This document shows positions 58,357 to 64,000 of a stretch of DNA of 64,000 nucleotides, piece by piece. The DNA is from Vreelandella arcis (GTDB lineage Bacteria > Pseudomonadota > Gammaproteobacteria > Pseudomonadales > Halomonadaceae). The stretch's first letter is position 1. Every line of letters starts with the position of its first letter. The stretch is from the NCBI RefSeq assembly GCF_900103865.1, contig NZ_FNII01000005.1:62001-126000 (forward strand), written 5' to 3'. Made by a program: the position numbers and the translations under genes. A model generated the notes under the pieces. It ran no database searches, was not told where the DNA came from, and saw only the letters and a program-made list of their open reading frames with translations.

Positions 58357-58684
58357 GGCAGTGAACCGTTTATTTTCATATAGTTTAAAATACTTCCATC
58401 AACAAATTATCTTCCTTTTAAAAGAGAAAGCATCCAAGGAGGAAATTATTAGTGAATTCAGTCATACCGTGGAAGAATGTAAAGCCACTCAATTTAAAAC
58501 CATACTGATTGATCACAATGCTTGAGAAAAACTAAATACCACCTATTGTCTCTCTGATTAGTTTTTTCGAGGCTCCATTTTAGGCGACATGCTAGTTTCA
58601 AGGAGACTGCAACTCACTCTATGATACTCAATGTATTGACCCTACTCTATAATTGATATTGTGTAATGAAACAAATTGCTCGAA
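58357..58684. other. AT-rich right border of the island
   Basis: 328 bases between lysR and aroE copy 2. On the minus strand TTGTTG, a 17-base spacer and TATATG (about 58373-58403) could be the lysR promoter. A short frame with a strong ribosome-binding site lies at 58452. The remainder shows no recognisable gene and is much more AT-rich than the chromosome to the right. Confidence 0.5.
58452..58508 (+). CDS. 18-codon frame with strong ribosome-binding site, possible 5' remnant of a lysR-divergent gene
   Basis: AAGGAGG lies 9 bases before a GTG that opens an 18-residue frame (MNSVIPWKNVKPLNLKPY). It is placed 95 bases from the lysR start in divergent orientation, the classic position of a LysR target gene. 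The frame stops early, so it may be the remaining start of a gene cut away at the island border, or chance. I do not recognise the peptide. Confidence 0.3.
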   Translation: MNSVIPWKNVKPLNLKPY

Positions 58685-61021
<2,337 letters not shown>

Positions 61022-61060
61022 GAATTCTCCACCGGTGATGACAAAGGAAACCTTATCCTA

Positions 61061-62179
61061 TCATGGGCGTGGTAAACGCACCCAGCCTCCTGCCCGCGAC
61101 GCGACCCAGCCGTCGATTTCCAGCATCAATAGACGCTGCTGGCACTCGCTAACCGTACTGCCGCTTTGTTGCACTAAAGCGTCAATCGGCGTCGGTGAGG
61201 CACTCAAAAAACCAAGCAGCGAATCCGGCAAGGGTTCATCTGCCGGCCTCTCAAGCGCAGGCGGCGAGGCAGTGGGTTCATTCAAGCCAGGCGGCAGAAA
61301 CTCGCTGGCCCAATGCTGCAGCTCATTGATAATGTCCTCGGGCTCGCAGGCCATGGAAGCGCCCTGGCGGAGCAGTTGTAAACAGCCGCGTGCCTGTTGA
61401 TTATGCAGCGAGCTAGGCAATGCAAACACATCGCGGCCCTGCTCCATGGCCAGGCGAGCACTCACCAGGGAGCCACTTTTTTCGGCCGCCTCCACCACCA
61501 GCGTACCCAGCGACAGGCCCGTTACGATGCGATTGCGACGCGGGAAAAACGCCGGATGGGCAACGGTACCCGGCGGGTGCTCGGCCAGCACCAATCCACC
61601 CGGCGACTCGCTGAGCTGCTGGTAAAGGGCACGATGGCGGGCGGGGTAAATTACATCGATCCCGCAGCCCAACACCGCGACACTGCTGCCACCCTCATCC
61701 AACGCGGCCTGCTGTGCTACACCGTCAATCCCCAGCGCCATCCCGCTGACGATACACCAACCCCGGCGCGCCAACCCTCGGGCAAACGTTTGCGCGTTAT
61801 GCCCGCCTTCAGCGGTGGGGCGCCGCGTGCCCACCATCGCTAGCGTCGGACGCTCAAGCGCGCCTAGATCACCCTGCGCCCACAGCACCGCCGGCGGGTC
61901 GGGGAGCTCGTTCAACAACGTGGGCCACGCCGGATGGTCACGGTGTAAAATGGTTCGCCCTGGAGCGCTTGACTGCCAAGCCAGGCTGGCATCCACCGCG
62001 GGTTGCAAAGGGCTCTTGGAGGGATGCTCGCACCAAAGTCGAAGCGCACTTGCCGCCTTGCTGGGCAACCCCGCCAGCCAACCCTCCGGCCACTGCGGTT
62101 GCTGCGCCACCAGTTGGGCAATTCGCTGCGGCCCCATGCCCGGCAAACTATTCACCACCAACCATTCCCTGGTATCCAT
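61061..62179 (-). CDS. dprA: DNA-processing protein DprA (Smf)
   Basis: Single-strand DNA-binding RecA loader used in natural transformation. 372 residues with a Rossmann-like core: MVGTRRPTAEGG, GWCIVSGMALGIDGVAQQAAL and VAVLGCGIDVIYPARH. A C-terminal winged-helix-like region follows. The ATG at 62179 sits 4 bases after AAGGAGG; a GTG 3 bases earlier is in frame. Confidence 0.95.
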   Translation of the reverse strand: MDTREWLVVNSLPGMGPQRIAQLVAQQPQWPEGWLAGLPSKAASALRLWCEHPSKSPLQPAVDASLAWQSSAPGRTILHRDHPAWPTLLNELPDPPAVLWAQGDLGALERPTLAMVGTRRPTAEGGHNAQTFARGLARRGWCIVSGMALGIDGVAQQAALDEGGSSVAVLGCGIDVIYPARHRALYQQLSESPGGLVLAEHPPGTVAHPAFFPRRNRIVTGLSLGTLVVEAAEKSGSLVSARLAMEQGRDVFALPSSLHNQQARGCLQLLRQGASMACEPEDIINELQHWASEFLPPGLNEPTASPPALERPADEPLPDSLLGFLSASPTPIDALVQQSGSTVSECQQRLLMLEIDGWVASRAGGWVRLPRP

Positions 62180-62221
62180 CACGCCTCCTTGATCCTTACG
62201 TTTACTGGTGCCCGAGCCTGT

Positions 62222-63274
62222 TTAACGCGCTGGCGTGCGCACCAGATCGCCAACCTCCAGCACCCTTGAAGCCTTCATCACCAGCGCGTAGCTCACGTGA
62301 TCATAAGGATTGAAGACCATCAAGGTACCAGCGGCCTCGCTGGGTAACATCAGCGACGCTTGGCTGCGCGGGTCGCTGACCACCTCGCCCTGCTGGGCAA
62401 TTTGGAAAACATGCCCGGCCTGAACACCATCCAGCGTACCTAGGTCGATGGTCACCACCTGTAAACGCCCCACAAAACGCACGCCGCCGGGCACGCCGAT
62501 CAGTGTTCCGGACAGCTCATTGAGCGGCGCGCGGGGCACCAGATCGTCGCTGTATCGCGGCGTTTCCAACGCCAACACAATGTCGTTGTTACGTACTTCT
62601 TGTTCGGCACTGAGCACTTGCAGTTGCACAATATCGCCCTCGGCGCGCAGGTAACGGGCTTCACCGATTTTGATTAACTCAGTGCCTAGCGGGCTACCAT
62701 CAGCGGCCATATAGGTGTCTGCTGGCCGATAAATGCCGACCTTCCCCTGTCTGGGCACCTGTCCTTTTGCATATAGCGAATCGCCTGCCCCACTGATCAA
62801 GCGGCCCTGATCACCGGCCACGACGTACGCCAGCACGTCCTCGGAAGGGTCGCCACTAACGATACGGTGGTCACGCAAAAACGGCTGGATAATATCAGGG
62901 TCGATAGGCGGGATTGCTTCACGGCGAGGCACGGTTCGCATTTTGGGCGACAGCTTAACCACGCGCTGCGCCTGCGTCAGCGATAAGCAAGGTGCGCCTT
63001 GGCAATTTTTGAGCGTCAGGACGTCGCCTGGATAGATGAGATTGGGGTTATCAATATCGGGGTTGTTTTGCCACAGTTCGGGCCATTGCCAAGGGGCATA
63101 CAAAAACCGATCCGCTATATCCCATAGGGTATCGCCCTCGACCACCGAATAACGCTCGGGGGCCGTATCGCGGACGCGCTCCCAAGCGTTGGCATCGACC
63201 ATCATCAACAGCGCCACTACCCCCGCCAGCCAACCGCCAATGACGCCTCGCGGCCTATGTTGTCTAGCCCCCAT
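62222..63274 (-). CDS. LysM-domain envelope protein
   Basis: 350-residue secreted or membrane-anchored protein. An N-terminal hydrophobic segment (about residues 12-29) is followed by a LysM domain, YSVVEGDTLWDIADRFL to LIYPGDVLTL (about residues 42-90), which binds peptidoglycan. The long C-terminal part is beta-rich and unassigned. It occupies the conserved place between def and dprA in gammaproteobacteria. Confidence 0.9.
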   Translation of the reverse strand: MGARQHRPRGVIGGWLAGVVALLMMVDANAWERVRDTAPERYSVVEGDTLWDIADRFLYAPWQWPELWQNNPDIDNPNLIYPGDVLTLKNCQGAPCLSLTQAQRVVKLSPKMRTVPRREAIPPIDPDIIQPFLRDHRIVSGDPSEDVLAYVVAGDQGRLISGAGDSLYAKGQVPRQGKVGIYRPADTYMAADGSPLGTELIKIGEARYLRAEGDIVQLQVLSAEQEVRNNDIVLALETPRYSDDLVPRAPLNELSGTLIGVPGGVRFVGRLQVVTIDLGTLDGVQAGHVFQIAQQGEVVSDPRSQASLMLPSEAAGTLMVFNPYDHVSYALVMKASRVLEVGDLVRTPAR

Positions 63275-63361
63275 CCCGACTCCCTAGCTTGTTTGCTGTA
63301 GCGTTGCGTTATTTGCTGTGGCATTGCGCCTGGTACCGCTGGTCAGGCATGCCCAGGAACA

Positions 63362-63390
63362 TTGACAGCATGATATAGTGGTCAATCATT
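63362..63390 (+). promoter_or_regulatory. Possible def promoter
   Basis: TTGACA at 63362, a 17-base spacer and ATCATT form a possible sigma-70 promoter in the 230-base divergent gap between the LysM gene and def. A 7-bp inverted repeat (AGTACAT/ATGTACT) lies just downstream. The -10 box is weak. Confidence 0.35.
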
Positions 63391-63504
63391 AAGTACATCG
63401 ATCACAAACAATGTACTCGGATCATAAAGGACTTGGGCACGCGCACCTAGTCAGTGCATTGCCTAAGCGATTATTCAGCTCAGCATAACGGTGGTAGTAA
63501 CGCC

Positions 63505-64000
63505 ATGGCCAAACTCGCCATTCTCGAATTTCCTGACGAGCGCCTGCGCACCAAGGCCCAAGCAGTTCAAAGCGTCGACGATGAGGTGCGTCAACTCGTC
63601 GATGACATGCTGGAAACCATGTACGACGCCCGCGGTATCGGCCTGGCGGCCACGCAAGTGGACGTTCACCGTCGTGTGGTCGTGATGGACGTCAGCGACG
63701 ACCAGTCACAGCCACTGGTGATGATTAACCCCCAGTATACGCCGCTCGGCGACACCCAAGAGCCGCTTTCCGAAGGCTGTCTGTCGATTCCCGAATACTA
63801 CGCAGAAGTGCCGCGCTACCTGAACGTAGAGTTAAACGCACTGGATCGCAACGGTGAGCCCTATACGCTTGAAGCCGACGGTTTGCTGGCGCACTGCATA
63901 CAGCACGAGTACGACCATCTAGAAGGCGTGTTGTTTGTCGACTACCTTTCGCCGCTAAAGCGCGATCGGATCCGTAAAAAAATGGAAAAGCGCCACAAGC
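63505..64000 (+). CDS. def: Peptide deformylase (3' end outside window)
   Basis: Removes the formyl group from new polypeptides. 165 codons are visible and only the very C-terminus is missing. All three metal motifs are present: [22 protein letters not shown] and the zinc/iron site [12 protein letters not shown]. It starts [27 protein letters not shown]. Confidence 0.96.
   Translation, partial: MAKLAILEFPDERLRTKAQAVQSVDDEVRQLVDDMLETMYDARGIGLAATQVDVHRRVVVMDVSDDQSQPLVMINPQYTPLGDTQEPLSEGCLSIPEYYAEVPRYLNVELNALDRNGEPYTLEADGLLAHCIQHEYDHLEGVLFVDYLSPLKRDRIRKKMEKRHK

Overview
The window looks like chromosome of a moderately halophilic gammaproteobacterium of the Halomonadaceae (Halomonas/Chromohalobacter type). 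This is an inference from gene content: the gammaproteobacterial order rlmN-pilW-rodZ-ispG-hisS-yfgM-bamB-der, acidic periplasmic domains, several TRAP and tripartite tricarboxylate (TTT) transporters, and a sulfolactate cluster of the kind described in Chromohalobacter. No database search was possible.

Layout. Positions 1-5.7 kb (+): the end of a peptide-type ABC importer (two permeases and a fused double ATPase), an FAD-linked 2-hydroxyacid oxidase and an aminotransferase. Positions 5.7-14.1 kb (-): one long catabolic operon, read right to left as ridA - ornithine-cyclodeaminase-like - TRAP dctP/dctQ/dctM - two histone-deacetylase-like amidohydrolases - a fold-type IV aminotransferase, with an AraC-type regulator upstream. 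Positions 14.3-36.8 kb are housekeeping: a glycosyltransferase, tRNA-Leu(CAA), queA-tgt-yajC-secD-secF, a catalytically degenerate suhB, trmJ, cysE, iscR-iscS-iscA (no iscU), ndk, rlmN, pilW, rodZ, ispG, hisS, yfgM, bamB, der, an AAA ATPase and an M48 lipoprotein protease.

Positions 37.8-46.6 kb form a full 3-sulfolactate utilisation cluster: suyR (GntR) divergent from suyA-suyB, a TTT transporter, slcC, comC and suyZ. (S)-sulfolactate would be oxidised to sulfopyruvate, reduced to (R)-sulfolactate, and split by SuyAB to pyruvate and sulfite, with SuyZ as the proposed exporter.

Positions 46.7-60.4 kb are the most unusual part. A 1.3-kb aroE-hemF segment occurs twice in direct orientation (46759-48060 and 58725-60036). 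Between the copies lies a visibly AT-richer island of about 10.7 kb. It carries a second, different organosulfur operon: TTT transporter, cysteine-dioxygenase-like thiol dioxygenase, four-domain rhodanese protein, Cys/Met-metabolism PLP enzyme and a second SuyZ/YeiH-type exporter. It also holds a LysR regulator, a dead IS3-family element and an IS66 fragment. The left hemF copy is a pseudogene; the right copy is intact and continues into tsaC-dprA-lysM protein-def at the right end. The island operon is the best candidate for a pathway without a described substrate. A plausible reading is import of a thiol- or disulfide-containing carboxylate, oxidation of its sulfur to a sulfinate, C-S cleavage, and export of sulfite.
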